Part shown: in pieces, positions 10,943 to 23,204 of the stretch
How positions within the stretch are numbered: the first letter of the stretch is position 1
Layout of the letters: every line of letters starts with the position of its first letter
Assembly: GCA_949825065.1 (NCBI GenBank)
Contig: OX463842.1
Span: forward strand, 51,334,526-51,398,525
DNA length: 64,000 bases
Origin: Odontocerum albicorne
Taxonomy: Eukaryota; Arthropoda; Insecta; Trichoptera; Odontoceridae
Direction: 5' to 3'
Position numbers and translations under genes: made by a program
The notes under the pieces: model-generated
What the model saw: only the letters and a program-made list of their open reading frames with translations
Told to the model about the DNA's origin: nothing
The model's database searches: none

Positions 10943-11873
10943 TAAGGAAATAGTTAAGTACGAGAATATTATTATAAGGAAACAATGTACGATAATATTA
11001 TTATAAGGAAACTGCTAAGTACAAGAATATTATTATAAGGAAACAAAGTACGAGAGTATTATTATAAGGAAACAGTTAAGTACGAGAATTTTATTATAAA
11101 GAAACGGTTAAGTACGAGAATATTATTATAAGGAAACAGTTAAGTAACAGAATATTATTATAAGGAAACAAAGTACGTGAGTATTATTATAAGGAAACAG
11201 TTAAGTACGACAATTTTATTATAAAGAAACGGTTAAGTACGAGAATATTATTATAAGGAAACAGTTAAGTAACAGAATATTATTATAAGGAAACAATGTA
11301 CGATAATATTATTATAAGGAAACTGCTAAGTACAAGAATATTATTATAAGGAAACAAAGTACGAGAGTATTATTATAAGGAAACAGTTAAGTACGAGAAT
11401 TTTATTATAAAGAAACGGTTAAGTACGAGAATATTATTATAAGGAAACAGTTAAGTAACAGAATATTATTATAAGGAAATAGTAAAGTACGAGAATATTA
11501 TTATAAGAAAACAGTTAAGTACGAGAATTTTATTATAAGGAAACGGTTAAGTACGAGAATATTATTAGAAGAAAACAGTTAAGTAACATAATATTATTAT
11601 AAGAAAACAGTTAAGTACCAGAATATTATTGTAAGGAAACAGTTAAGTACGAGAATATTACTATATTATAAGAAAACAGTTAAGTACGAGAATTTTATTA
11701 TAAGGAAAAAGTTAAGTACGAGAATTTTATTATAAGGAAAAAGTTAAGTACGAGAATATTATTATAAGGAAACAGTTAAGTACGAGAATATTATTATAAG
11801 GGAACAGTTAAGTACGAGAATATTATTATAAGAAAACAGTTAAGTACGAGAATTTTATTATTAAAGTATATCT
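10943..11873 (+). repeat. 32-bp minisatellite array with higher-order duplication
   Basis: About 29 copies of a 32-bp unit containing 'attattataaggaaacagtt' and 'aagtacgagaat'. A string of variant units beginning 'caatgtacgataat' at 10983 is repeated from 11294, so a block of about 311 bp was duplicated as a whole. No unique spacers and no frame. A head-to-tail satellite. Confidence 0.9.
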
Positions 11874-12748
11874 CTTTAAACTGTCACTGCTGGTATTCTA
11901 ATATCTTTAATTACCACATAAAAAAATAATGAATAAAACATGCAGCATGTTAAATTAAATGTTTTTTTAATTCATGTATCATAGCTTAATTTAAAATATG
12001 TTGTGAAATATTAACTATTAAATTACTGTTTTAATAAATGCATGTAATTTTTTTCCAAAGCGAAATATGCAAACGGGGGAATGTTTCTCAATAAGGTTAC
12101 AATTGAATTAAAATTTGAGCATTAAAAAAAAATATATTGTATACCTAATTTCGTCGTCATTCGTGATAATTGGCCTTCCAGAGCAAACATCAACTTCAAG
12201 TCTCGTATAAGTATTAAGAAATTTTGAAAACTACATTTGACACACACGAACGCTTACCATATCGTCGCCATAGGATATACTATGTTTTTCTATACTCGTA
12301 TGGTTACTATGTTTTGCGTTTGTTTTGCATTTTTGTTTTAGTTTGTGTCGCATTTTTTCCTTTCGAAATAAACTGCAGATTTTGTTCCATCTTCAAAGTC
12401 GTGTCGAAATAAATATAAAAAATGATTTTGACATACTTACTTGTTTATATTTCAGAATAAAAGGTTTGATATTAAGTTGTCCGGAAAGTCATTTTGTATT
12501 TTTTGGATATACGTTAGGATAACATTTTCGTCATATAATTAATTTTTAATGTGCTGAATATATATTCTTAGGAAAGGAAATATTTAGAGCATTTTTTCGG
12601 AAACTATTTATTCACAATACTAAAGCGTCTCTGCTTCAATTGGTTATACCCAGTGTGTTGTTATTCTCTGTTATACCATCCAGTCATCTCAGCTTTGGTT
12701 TCTCCTCTCTTGTACACCCCAATTAAAAGCTGCACAGAGCGTTATTAA
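11874..12748. other. AT-rich spacer, nothing recognised
   Basis: No coding-like frame with recognisable features. Contains a TACTCGTA octamer at 12293-12300. Confidence 0.4.
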
Positions 12749-12750
12749 TA

Positions 12751-14018
12751 GGTTAGTCAAAAAGTTTTGAAAGCGACAGCTATGGAGCAGTAGAAAAACC
12801 AAAATTTCTACGCCATTTTAATATTTCATATTTCATAACAACGTAATCAAAATTTCATTTTGATCTGTCAATTCATTCTTTGTTTACAAGCCATTTGAAG
12901 TTGACGTGTCAGTGTATTTTTTAACAATGGAAAAATCCGAATATCGTGCAGTGATTAAATTCTTTGTTTTGGAAGATTTATCGGCTACTGAGATCCATGC
13001 AAAGATGGTGAAAGGAGTCTTCTCCTTCATTTCCAACCGTTCACCGATGGATTTTGGAGTTTAAGCGTGGCCGTACAAGCGTTGAAGACGATCCACGCTC
13101 AGGACGTCCAAAAAGTGCATCAACACCAGAAATCATAGCGATAATACAGGATATGGTTTTGAAAGATCATCGATCGACTGTGGATGTGATAGCTGACACC
13201 ATAGGCATCTCACCAGGAACAACATGGCATATTTTGGCTGAAGTTTTGGGTTTCAAAAAACTGTGTGCACAATGGGTGCCGCATTTGCTAACAATGCAAC
13301 AAAAACACGTTTGAATGTGACTTTCTGAGCAACATTTGGAGCAATTTCGAAAGGATAAAAAGGATTTTCTGCGTTGATTCATCACTATGGATGAGACTTG
13401 GGTCTACCACCATGATCCTGAATCAAAACAAGAGGGTAAAAAGTGGTGTGAACCAGGCACTTTTGCTCCGAAGCGAGTTCGTGTCCAGAAATCGGCCAAG
13501 AAGGTGTTAGCGTCAGTTTTTTGGGATGCAAAAGAAATTTTATTGATAGATTATCTCCAAACTGGTAAGACAATTAACTCTGATTATTATTGTGACCTTT
13601 TGGACCAGTTGGATGAAAAAAATTGTGAAAAAAGACCCGGTTTGCAGAAGAAAAAAATCATTTTTCATCAAGACAATGCACCTGCTCACACAGCTCAAAA
13701 AACCATCGCGAAAATCAGTGAGTCGGGGTACAAATTGTTGCAGCATCCACCCTATTCACCAGATTTAGCTTCTTTTGACTTCTGGCTGTTCTCACACCTC
13801 AAAAAATTCCTTCGTGGAAAGCATTTTTCATTAAACGAAGAGGTTATAGCCATCGTAGAGGAGTATTTTGCAGGCCTTCCAGAAAGTCACTTCCGTGATG
13901 GGACAACAAAGTTGGACCAAGTGTATTGATCTTATGGGAGACTATACTGAGCAATAAAAGTGATTTCCCCCCAAAAAAATGTATTTTCATTTCCGCTTTT
14001 AAATTTTTTTGACTAACC
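12751..14018 (+). mobile_element. Full-length mariner element, inactive
   Basis: Inverted ends ggttagtcaaaaagtttt at the left and the complement aaatttttttgactaacc at the right are flanked by the TA target duplication (12749-12750 and 14019-14020). At 1,268 bp it has the normal mariner length. It carries one transposase frame in plus orientation (12927-13957), broken by several lesions. It is one of the few complete elements here. Confidence 0.95.
12927..13957 (+). pseudogene. mariner transposase, frameshifted and stop-bearing
   Basis: A cut-and-paste DDD transposase of the mariner family. The ATG at 12927 opens an N-terminal helix-turn-helix segment ('SATEIHAKMV'). Around 13020 the frame shifts by one, after which 'HRWILEFKRGRTSVEDDPRS' and 'GRPKSAS' show the linker. 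A second shift lies near 13311-13322, a TGA at 13375-13377, and a third shift near 13905; the original stop is the TAA at 13955. The catalytic domain survives as one frame from 13387. All three aspartates are present: MDETW, HQDNAPAH, and 'FDFWLF' 35 residues after the second (D,D34D). The usual APSD is ASFD. With at least four lesions it cannot make active protein. Confidence 0.95.
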
Positions 14019-14589
14019 TAGTAGTAGATCATGTCATGTGGAAGTGTCTAAGGCTTAGACACCTCCAAATTTACAAATAGATCTTATAGACTTGACATCA
14101 ATCATTGAGATGAAAGTCATGATCGAAGGTAACAAAATACAAAAAAATTATCAGAAATATATCCTTAAAGATAAATTTCCAAAATTAAGGCAACTGGCAA
14201 TGTGCATTATAGCTGCATTTGGCACCATATATCGCTGTGAATCGTTTTTTTTTTCAAATTAAAAATATTATAAAATCAAAGTGTTGAAACAGGTTGACTT
14301 GGCCAATCAACTGCGATGCGCGACGTCCAAATTACCAGTCGATAGTAAAAAATTAACAAATAATAAAAAACAAATGTTTCATTAATTTTACAAAGCAATG
14401 AAATATTTCGATTGTAAGTTTTTTGTTTATTTTTAATATAAAAACAAACGTTATATTATTATTAAGTTATAAAATATTTATATGTGTGGCCCATCATCCC
14501 GGTACTCCACGGCGGAGCTTTTCAGAGAGTATCGGGTCCTGAACATAGCCAATTTGCATCTCAAATTAATTCTCTGGCACTACCATTGA

Positions 14590-15306
14590 GAGGAAGGGAA
14601 GATGCAAACTCAGCAGAGACACATGACACGCATGGCAACTAATGAAATTTTCAACATCCCTAGAGATAAAACTTCTTTTGTCCAAAGGCGCTATGCTTAT
14701 TTGACTCCCATGACATACAATGGCGTGCCGAATTCAATAAAGGTAAAGGGAGGAAAATCATTAAGACAGTCGATCGGAGCGGGGTTGTTATTGCGACAGG
14801 ATTTTGAGTACTTGGGCTTTCAGGATGAATGACGTGTGGAAAAGGTTTGTGTGGGCTCTTGAATGTGGGTTTCTTTTTGATGTTTTAATTTTTGTTGTTT
14901 TATATTTGTATATCTGTATATTTTATGATTGTGTGCAGTATATTATGGGATGAACATTTTTGGTCTTTCTGGAGTGATGATGTGTGAGGAGTTTGATTTC
15001 TCATGATGTTTCCAGTTGTAATTGATTGTCACTGTTTTAAGGTTGATGAGAATGTGCAACGGGGTTTTGTTTTTGTATAATCGAAAATCGGAAAGAAGTA
15101 TCGATTTATTTTTTCATGCTAAATATCCTCAGTGAGATACAGGCAAAAGCCTAGTTTACTAAGGGATACGAAAAATGAAAGGCAACAAACCCAGATCCAT
15201 TAAAATTGTATGTGCAAATTAAATAACTTGTGGTTTTTTCGCAAATTATGTACTCGTATATTTCTTGTCATGTGTGATAATAAATAAATAAAATAAATAA
15301 ATTAAT
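14590..15306 (+). mobile_element. LINE-A, 5'-truncated copy with coding end and 3' UTR
   Basis: The first 240 bp hold the C-terminus of the LINE frame, with 'TSFVQRRYAYLTPMTYN' and 'VPNSIKVKGGKS', the usual last conserved segment of a non-LTR polyprotein, closing at TGA 14830. Then follow a ~450-bp 3' UTR with the family signature 'gatacaggcaaaagcctag' and a terminal (aataa)n tract. The same 3' end recurs about ten times with different 5' breakpoints, as expected for target-primed reverse transcription. This copy has six extra bases in the UTR at 15251-15258 (see the TACTCGTA features). Confidence 0.85.
15251..15258 (+). other. TA-CTCG-TA insertion scar in LINE-A
   Basis: LINE-A copies at 53640, 55800 and 57735 read ...gtgta/tatttcttgtc... 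or ...atgta/tatttcttgtc.... This copy reads atgtaCTCGTAtatttcttg, i.e. six extra bases at a TA that give TACTCGTA. Confidence 0.75.
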
Positions 15307-15362
15307 TAAAGACTTGCAATGTTTTATTTGGCCCACCAAATGATTTCAGTTGGACACCTCTG

Positions 15363-16196
15363 GTCTAAGCAAACTTAGTATAATTTTTTTTTTATTTCGA
15401 TATGCAAGACAAGATTTAATTAACCAAATAAAGTGTTGCTGTGGTTCTTTAGTAAAATAATCTCGAAAAACAACTTGAATTTCTGATGCTTGATGTTTTC
15501 AAGATAACTGGAAAAGCTCAATTTCAAACCAAGTCATCTAACGATCTTCAGTAAGCTTTATATACTATAATTGCAAACTTTTTCACTTATCAATCTGACG
15601 TTTGGGATTCAGCCCCTTACGGATTTCGATTGAGCACTCGTGAAGGTATTTGTGTTTATTTTATCATGAGGATTTTTGAACTACTACAAAAAAGTTCAAA
15701 ACTTAAAAATGAAGGACTGGACTCTAAGTAAAACTTTAATAAAATAAATGAATGAAAAAATTTTTTTTAAATTAACCTTGTATTTAAATAACAAAATGGA
15801 CAAGTCTTATAATTTTTGTCCTTTCTTAGTTTCAAGGATTCATTACCTCTTAAAATATAAGTTTTAGAGGTATTCTAACAAGTTAGTTAGAAAATTTCTT
15901 AGGGTTGAAAAATTATTCACAAAACTTTGTAGCTTTTTTGTAACAGGTATTTTTATTTGAATACACATACATTGCAAAGTATTGAATGACGGCTTTACAT
16001 CTAAGTCACAACACTTTGATAATCCAAGCTTTGAAAAAGGTTTTTATTTATTTCAATGTTAATTTTGTAATAATCTTTAGTTAAAAATCGTCTGTATTAC
16101 AATCTACTATATTTTAATCTGAATTTGAATCAATACTTTATTCATGTGAAAGCAATAATATTTATTATATTTATTTGTTCAATACATTTTTTGTAG
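15363..16196. other. AT-rich spacer, nothing recognised
   Basis: No coding-like frame or shared repeat noticed. Confidence 0.4.
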
Positions 16197-16413
16197 TAAG
16201 GACATTAATTAACATTGTGGAGGTTTAAAGACATTGTATTTTTTTATTTAACACTGTTTATTCCACTTTTTCTAACGGTATAACCCTACCGGTTTCAAGG
16301 CTTAAACAAGTCTTGTTTGTGCTTCCCTGACGATAAGGTGAAAGCCTTAAAACCGGGTTATACCGTTACAAAAAGTGGAATTAACAGTAGTTGATAAAAC
16401 AAATTACAATTGT
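16197..16413. mobile_element. Foldback hairpin element (HP), copy 2
   Basis: Same order as the copy at 32700, with more changes: left arm through aaacactgtttattcca and ctaccggtttcaagg, right arm with gtgaaagccttaaaacc and cgttacaaaaagtgg. The loop region is shortened. No frame. Confidence 0.75.
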
Positions 16414-16539
16414 TCAATACATTTCTGATTTATGATTTCATGAGGCAGAATAAAAATAAAATATTGTTCTATGCTACTTGGCAGAACTTGACCAATATTT
16501 AAAATAAAAATGATACTCTACCTAAGTACAAAGTTAGTG

Positions 16540-16640
16540 TGGTGCGAAAACTGAGAGAATAATATTTTATTTTATTACGCTTTCTTTGTGAAAGTACAAT
16601 TAGTAGGGTTAATTTATTACGCTTTTTTTGTGAAAGTACT
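16540..16640 (+). repeat. Short local duplication
   Basis: 'ttattacgctttctttgtga' (about 16570) is followed about 45 bp on by 'ttattacgctttttttgtga'. Two-copy tandem duplication of unknown origin. Confidence 0.5.
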
Positions 16641-16796
16641 CACGCAATAAGAAGGATTCAATTCCATGTGGCAATCTCGTACAAATAAATATACGTTTAA
16701 GAGGCTTTATGGAAAAATCAGACTATAAAGATGTGTACCTACGGTAATCAAACCTGTTACTTCCGTATCGGAAGACAAATGTCTTACCATCTAGGC
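16641..16796 (-). mobile_element. tRNA-derived SINE, split by a hAT element
   Basis: On the minus strand the head has the A box 'tggcctagatggtaagac' and a B-box-like ggtttgattacc (about 16747-16758), then the body and a tail with ggcaatctcgt (plus-strand reading). The hAT element at 16797-17795 sits inside the A box; the 5' remainder of the SINE continues at 17804 (gacataaattatc). Removing the hAT and one duplication restores a continuous SINE, which gives the order of events. Confidence 0.75.
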
Positions 16797-17795
16797 CAGC
16801 GTTTCCCAACCTTTTTACGCCCGCGGCATGGTGAAAATAGGCGAAATATTTCGCGGACCAATAACATGTAGTATTTAGTTTATTAGTTTTTAATCTTATT
16901 TTGTAACTGGTAGACATAACAAACAAATAACGGTCTTATTGCAAATATAACATGAAATAAAATTGTGTGTTGAAATAATCAGAAACCGATCAGTAGATTA
17001 ATTGTTAATAAGAGAACTTCTCGTATTTTAAGTAAGCAATATTTAGTTTGAAAATTAGTGCGAAATCTGCTGTTGCATCTTTGCTAGAATAGTTGATAAC
17101 CGTGGCTTCGGTGTTGTTTCGGAGAGACAAAGCGCTGCATTGACATCCAATCTGTTTCTCTGATTCGTTTATATTATTGACATGGCCGAAAAAGTCTCCG
17201 AAAAAGTCACATAAATAGGTAGTCGAAAATGCGGACAATATTTTAATAGCTTTGTAACTTAGGGACGGATATTCCACTTCCATCGATATCCAAAACTGAG
17301 ACAATGTTTATATTTTATGTCTGGACACTAGAGCGGTATCACAAGGCAATTCGATTAGGTTTTCTTTTTCTCGAGTATTAAGCGCACATGAAGTGACGTC
17401 TTCCATGAAGGGATTATTAATCCATAAATTGCCTTTACGAGGATCCTCATTAACGGGGTAGTAGTGATTAAAGTTTTCAAATGCCCTTAAATGTTGACTA
17501 ATTATGTTTGAAATTAATTTTCGGTTTACTTCAGCAGAAAATAAAAATTCTTCGAAAAGTGGAAAAATTTCTGTGTTTTCCTTTTGTATGCGACTATCCC
17601 AAAGAGCCATGATATACATATTTTAATAACAAAACCACAATGTGAACATTAAACTAGCAGTGCACTTGTCATTGATGATGATTTTCTTTTAGTTTTTGTC
17701 ACAGGCATTTTAAAACGGGCGACAACCATTCGCGGACCAGCAGAAAAGTTCTGCGGACCACCAGAGGGCCGCGGCCCATCGGTTGGGAAACGCTG
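16797..17795 (-). mobile_element. hAT element, internally deleted, 8-bp target duplication
   Basis: Inverted ends cagcgtttcccaacc and ggttgggaaacgctg are flanked by perfect 8-bp duplications atctaggc at 16789-16796 and 17796-17803. 999 bp, far shorter than an autonomous hAT (about 3-5 kb). It retains only the C-terminal part of a transposase on the minus strand (17005-17619). Sub-terminal 'gcggacca' motifs lie near both ends. Confidence 0.93.
17005..17619 (-). pseudogene. hAT transposase C-terminal remnant
   Basis: Two consecutive segments in the same frame (17619 to 17308, then 17304 to 17005) are separated by one TAA. The first resembles the region before the dimerisation domain of Charlie/ZBED5/FAM200-like hAT proteins ('LWDSRIQKEN', 'PRKGNLWINNPF'). 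The second starts with 'LSQFWISMEVEYPSLS' and 'STTYLC', the usual hAT C-terminal dimerisation segment. After STTYLC the normal Cys-Glu-x-x-F-S continuation is replaced by 'DFFGDFFG', so the copy has drifted. N-terminal BED finger and catalytic core are deleted. Confidence 0.85.
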
Positions 17796-18084
17796 ATCTA
17801 GGCGACATAAATTATCATTTTAAATCATTCATGGTGAAGGAAATATATTTTTTCCGCACATTTAAATATCAAATAATAAATACTATTATATATACTCCTA
17901 TTATGGTTAGAACAACAACAAAAAAAGAAATGTACATTTTTATTTAATATTTTAATAAGTTAACAAAAAATAGAATGTCGTTATCTGAATCGGTACATAT
18001 GTTTTTCGACATACAAAATCATACAAAAAATAACTTATTGTAACGTAGAGCTTTAGACAATTTAAAGCCAACATATTGTTATTT

Positions 18085-18370
18085 ATTTATTTAACACTTC
18101 ATTCCAAATATTATACAATCAGGTGGGCTTATTACCAGGCGGCAATCACTTCCAACGAATCAAAAAGACAAAAGTAAATAAAGCAAGTTTTATATTCAAA
18201 AGATTATTCATATATATGAAATATATGGATATATAACATACATGTTGAAGTAAAAGTAAAATATCATCAATCAAAGGAAAAGGAAACGATGGGGGAGAGA
18301 AAAGAAAAAAACAGTATTGAAACACGTTATATAACCGACTAGATATAAGATAAACGTTATATAACCGGCT
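18085..18370 (-). mobile_element. LINE-B 3' UTR and tail
   Basis: Reverse complement carries the shared tail ('ggaagtgattgccgcctggt' then 'aataagcccacctgatt'). Upstream is a diverged copy of the LINE-B 3' UTR (recognisable: 'tcatcaatcaaaggaaaagg' and 'acacgttatataac' in plus-strand reading). Compare 24478-24775 and 49570-49885. Confidence 0.7.
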
Positions 18371-18929
18371 AGATTAAAAATAGCAATTATATAATTACTC
18401 AATTCATGAAGACGCGAGTGTAAAAATGCCATTTATCTAAACGTGCGAGCGAGATTTTGGTTGAACACGGAATACGTTTTAATGAAACTTTAGTGTGACA
18501 TCGTATTGGAAGATTATGGTGTCATCGTACTGAATTCATAAATTTTATTATTATATCCAACTGGTCTTCGTCGCCAATTTTTGGACATTAGCAAAAAAAA
18601 GGACTTCTTTCAGTATAAAATGATAAAAACTGGAGTGTTAAAAATAATACTGAAATGACAATTTATAAAGCATCGCTTAAAGAGTAGACTCTTCTGGAGG
18701 GCGTTTAAACTCGGGATTCAAACACATTATTTACTGATTAAAAATATTACAAAATAAATATAAACTAGTGATAATTTGAGTGTAAAGTTCGGAAGCTGAT
18801 GGCTGAGAAAATTGGTCACTTTTAGATATATTTTCTTAATATTGTTCTATATTCATGATCAAAAGTGTTACTCAGGTGTTTTATTTCATACGTATTTGTT
18901 TTATTCCAATTATATTTTGGTTCATCATG

Positions 18930-19380
18930 GCATATGGGATAGAAGTGAGAGCCGATACAAACAGGACAAAAAACCTTCTAGGAGTGGCGGAAATGTGAAC
19001 CTTACGCTCGATCGCAGGCAGAACTCTTAGAGATCGGATCAGAAATGAGACGGTAAAGTTTGTCTGTGGTGTTGAAGATATAGTTTGGTGGGGAAGAAGC
19101 AGAAGGCGCTTCTGTAGGGATCATGTAAACTGCATGGAGGATACGAGACGTGCGAAAATAGCTAAGACTGAAAACCCTAGCAGCAGGAGATTACCAGAAA
19201 GACCGCCGAAAATATGGAAGGACAGATGGACGTCATCATCCCAGGACAGCCCACCGTCACAAACAGGTCATACGACCAAGACCAAGAGGAAGTAGAAGAT
19301 ATTTTGGTATCTGTTTTGTAAAATTATGTGCTGTAATGCACTGCATTTTCTGCACATGGGCTGAAATAAAATTATTATAA
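18930..19380 (+). pseudogene. LINE-D reverse transcriptase C-terminus
   Basis: With frame changes, the plus strand encodes 'IMAYGIEVRADTNRTK' and 'RTLRDRIRNETVKFVCGVED', then 'SRRRFCRDHVN' and 'RPPKIWKDRWTSSSQ'. These are the final blocks of an insect non-LTR element, the same class as 59640-60205 on the minus strand. The 5' part with the RT active site is missing. It ends near 'ggctgaaataaaatt'. Dead copy. Confidence 0.85.
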
Positions 19381-19689
19381 CCACATGAACAAATTTGAAT
19401 TTAAATCCTTTGAATAAATCTCATTCTTCTAAAAAAATGTCTCGTAGTTTTAATCTGGACATTAAATGGACTTCAAAATATAAATAATATACCAGTTAGA
19501 TACTTTACATGAGATTATTTATTAAGATTACGCATATATACAGAAATATTGTATCATATTCCAATGACTTGAAAATAAATCTCCATGATATGTCATCCCT
19601 CTTTAGAGTGTTGAACAATGTATGCTACCTCAATATCTCCATGAAAATTAGGTTTTATGTTTGAGCATGGAGTCTCACTCCAATCTGGT

Positions 19690-20060
19690 AACTGTAGAAT
19701 CCTTTGCAAGTCAACGCTTCATTTGTGGTTCATTCGGCCCGTCTTTGGAACAATCTTCTAGGCTCAATCAGAAGAAGAACACGCCGAGACGGTGTGTACA
19801 TGTGAAAAACATTAATGACAATGAGCTAAAAATACTAATGTATAGTGTCAAAGCAAATTAAAGGCGTGGTAGAGAAAGACCAAGGAAAATATGACAAAAT
19901 CAAGTAAATGGTGTTTCGAAAGAAGGAAACGTAGAGAATTAGAGAAATCATAGAAGATTTATGGATGCAGAAGAAGCTAAGTATTTGCGGTGAAATAGTA
20001 AAACCTGGCTTCTTCTGTCCTCTGCCTATCCTGGCAGGTAAGTGGTGCGATGTTATATAT
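19690..20060 (+). mobile_element. LINE-F 3' end
   Basis: A decayed frame ('GRERPRKI*QNQVN...') resembles the GRPR-x-W-x-DQV end of non-LTR polyproteins. It is followed by 'tttcgaaagaaggaaacg...agagaaatca', a segment ending 'cctggcaggtaagtggtgcgatg' and a (tatg)n run. The last ~130 bp are shared with the minus-strand copy at 46840-46980. Confidence 0.65.
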
Positions 20061-20835
20061 GTATGTATCGTCTCTATTTATGAATTATGTTCTATTTAAT
20101 GTATCAGACTTTATGATCATATAACCTGCTTCGTTTCTTTAAATCTTTGAGACAAAACGAATATGTAATGAGAAAGTTTAATATCCAGGGGTAACATAAT
20201 GACTCTCAGCTCAGGGCACGGCATAGAGAATAAACAAAGCCATTTGGAACTGCAATATTCAAGGCTCTGTGGAAGCTACTCTATCGTGCCAGAGCGTAAT
20301 GACAATATAACTATTTCATTTGCATCCCTAGGGCCGGTTCAGATGCAATGTTGCCTCTTCTGTTGCCAGAAATTCTCCAACATAGAAAGTAAATTGAAAT
20401 ATTTCTAGCTATTTACATTATATTTTTGTTTTATATTCGTTAAGTACCTTTCAACATGTCCGAATAGGCCATTCGGATATCTTTAAAAGCGTGGATGACA
20501 GACACCATTTATTGTCCAAACATTCAAATAAAGAACCACTGAATTATACACTGAGCACACAGACTATATAACAAAGGCTTATTTCGATTAATGGATAAAA
20601 AATAATTATAATACAAGTCATTTTTCTATCCTTGCACTTTACTAAGAAATATTTATATGTAATATTTTAAATCTATCAAAATTAATTTGTTCAAATCCTG
20701 AGTCAGAGCGGCATTTACGATATTTTGCTTCATAAACAATGATTTACCATATAACATATAAATCATTCTTTAATTATTATTGTGCATCAAACAGTTATTT
20801 TGACCAAATTTTAAATGGCAAGACGAGAATCGTTG
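20061..20835. other. Spacer, no gene recognised
   Basis: Slightly GC-richer around 20195-20400, with a 69-codon frame of no recognisable family. A short palindrome 'ccgaataggccattcgg' is at about 20460-20476. Confidence 0.35.
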
Positions 20836-21360
20836 ATGCACAGAAATTAAATAACGATCGAAGCGTGGTTGTTATTGCGACAGTAGTTTGAATACTTGGG
20901 CTTGCAAGATGAATGACTTGTAGCAAAGGTTTGTATGAGCTTTTGAGTATGGTGTTTTTTTTTAATTATATTTTTTATGATTATGTGCGGTATATCATGG
21001 GAAAAACGTTTCGGTCTGTCTGAAGTGATGAAGTGTGAGGGGTTTTATTCGCGCGATGTATTCATGTGTAATTGAGTGTCACTGTTCGTCAGGTTGATGA
21101 GAATGTGCAACGGGGTTTTATATAATCAAAAGTCGGAAAGAAGTATCGATTTATTTTTTCATGCTTTATGTCCTCAGTGAGATACAGGCAAAAGCCTAGT
21201 TTACTGGGGACACGACGATTGAAAGGCAACAAACCCAGATTCATTAAAATTGTATGTCCATATTAAATTATCTGTGGTTTTTCCCAAATAATGTATATCT
21301 TGTCATGAGTTAAATAAATAAAAAATTAAAAAAAAACGTAAAATAAAAGAAATAAATAAA
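20836..21360 (+). mobile_element. LINE-A, 5'-truncated copy
   Basis: Starts in the last codons of the LINE frame ('tggttgttattgcgacag', 'aatacttgggctt') and runs through the whole 3' UTR with 'gatacaggcaaaagcctag' to an (aataa)n end. Confidence 0.85.
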
Positions 21361-23204
21361 CGAGATAATCGATGTTCAGTAGAACGAACGGGAGATTTGA
21401 TTTTTTTTATTGAAAATCAAGGAAAAACACGCTTTGTCACTGAAGAGAATTATTACGTTTTTTTTTTCAATTCGTGTGTATGAATACCAAATAACGTCTT
21501 TTTATTTTTTTATAATATACTGTTTTAGTATTTTCGATAACCATTTGGTAAGATAAACAGTCAAAAATATCAAAATTTTACGAACACAAAGTCTTCTTTT
21601 ATTTACAAGGATGGTGTATCATATATACAAAAAACTAAATATAATTAAGGGGTAAATTAATCCGCTGGAATGTAATATGAAACCATGTATTCTGATTATT
21701 TAGTTTAAATAAAAGAGACACTAACCGCCTGTATTTTACTGTATTTTTTAACATAAATAAAATTTTAAACTACAGCTTTCAGAGTAAAAAAGGAATAAAA
21801 TTAAACAACTTTGTTTGCTATAATTTCAACCGATAAAACAAAACTTTTCCACTAAATTTTGCCATCCTCGCACATCGCCCATCCTTCTGTCGTACGATAC
21901 GCGAAAAAAAAATCGTCTGTCGTAAAATACGCAGTCAATTTTAAAAACATATAAAAATAAGCTGCAAATATCAAGGTTGCCGCTTTCAGGAATAACGATG
22001 AAAAATTTTTATGGTTCAAGTTAATATGTTTCTCGGGAAAGTTGGTGAAACACCTACTGTCATACTTTACTTAAGAATACAATTGGTAGACAGTGACTTA
22101 AAAGGACAGTATTATGTACGAAAGAGACTGTGCTTCGTGAAATTTCCTTTTTAAATGAAAATGAGATATTATGGCGGAATGAGAGTACGAAGATTCTTTT
22201 CATAATATCGTAATGAAAAGTTAGTTGTGTGTCGCGAGCTGAGGTTTTATTTTGAATAAGCTGATTTAATTTTTGTACTTAATGTTCAAGCACTTGATTT
22301 AATGAAGTCGAGGATTTCAAAAGGATATTTAATGTTGTGTAATATGTTGTAACCTTTTCAGGATGATATGTTAATGTAGAAGATATCTTTTTTAAATTTT
22401 ACACTTAGTATCGTGGATCAATGTTTTGACTCATTAAATAAATTAAGTTATTTTTACGAATTCACATTTTATTATTTAGCTAATTTGTAACAAGATGTAT
22501 TAATTTGTCATTATTGTTAGTTTTATGTAATGTATTTACCTAAATAATTTGCTATTTACTTAAATCGAGGTTTATATTAAGGTTGATAAAATAATTAATA
22601 TTACTGAACGTCGTTGCAGAGTTGTATTGGGGCAAATTTGTGAAACATCACAGGGACCATGCTACATTTTCTTTAGTATAGATAATTTTATGAGTTTCGA
22701 AGAATATCGGTACTGCTAAAATCTCTGTATATTCTCATTATCAATATGATTAAATCAACATCATCCTCTTTTACGTTGCATTAAAATATATCCATTGATG
22801 GGATAGCATGAAAAACCTCCATCAAATATTATAAAGCTCAAATAATTAGGCATGGAGTTCAATAAGGCTAGTTTGAATAAATCAGAGGCATTTTTAATAG
22901 CCTTCTCTCTCGATTGAAGATATTTTTGTAATCGAAATTTAATCGTTGTCATGGCTAATCCTACCTCGAATTGCTTAATGTCTGGCAACCTGGTGCTCAA
23001 AGAGCTAGACAGTATTTCAAAAATTTCATAACACCAAACTTTATTTGTTTGACACAAATAAATTGACAGATTTATTGCTCTGAAATAATTTATAATAATC
23101 GACTGTTTTATTAAAATTTAAACAAGGAAGGAAAACTACTTAAGACGTTTGATACTTGAAAAATATTGTGAAGTATTATATTTTCGTATTATACTCGTAT
23201 ATTA
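21361..23204. other. AT-rich region, one unassigned minus-strand frame
   Basis: Mostly A/T-rich. The minus strand of 22761-23057 is open for 98 codons ('SSSLSTRLPDIKQFEVGLAM' in its first part); I do not recognise it, and no partner exon is apparent. A TACTCGTA octamer is at 23192-23199. Confidence 0.35.

Noticed and set aside
14030..15362. A hAT element carrying LINE-A (right side 'ggcccaccaaatg...ttggacacctctgg', possible repeat gtctaagg/gtctaagc)
   Set aside because: No matching left inverted repeat was found, and the supposed target copies differ at one base.
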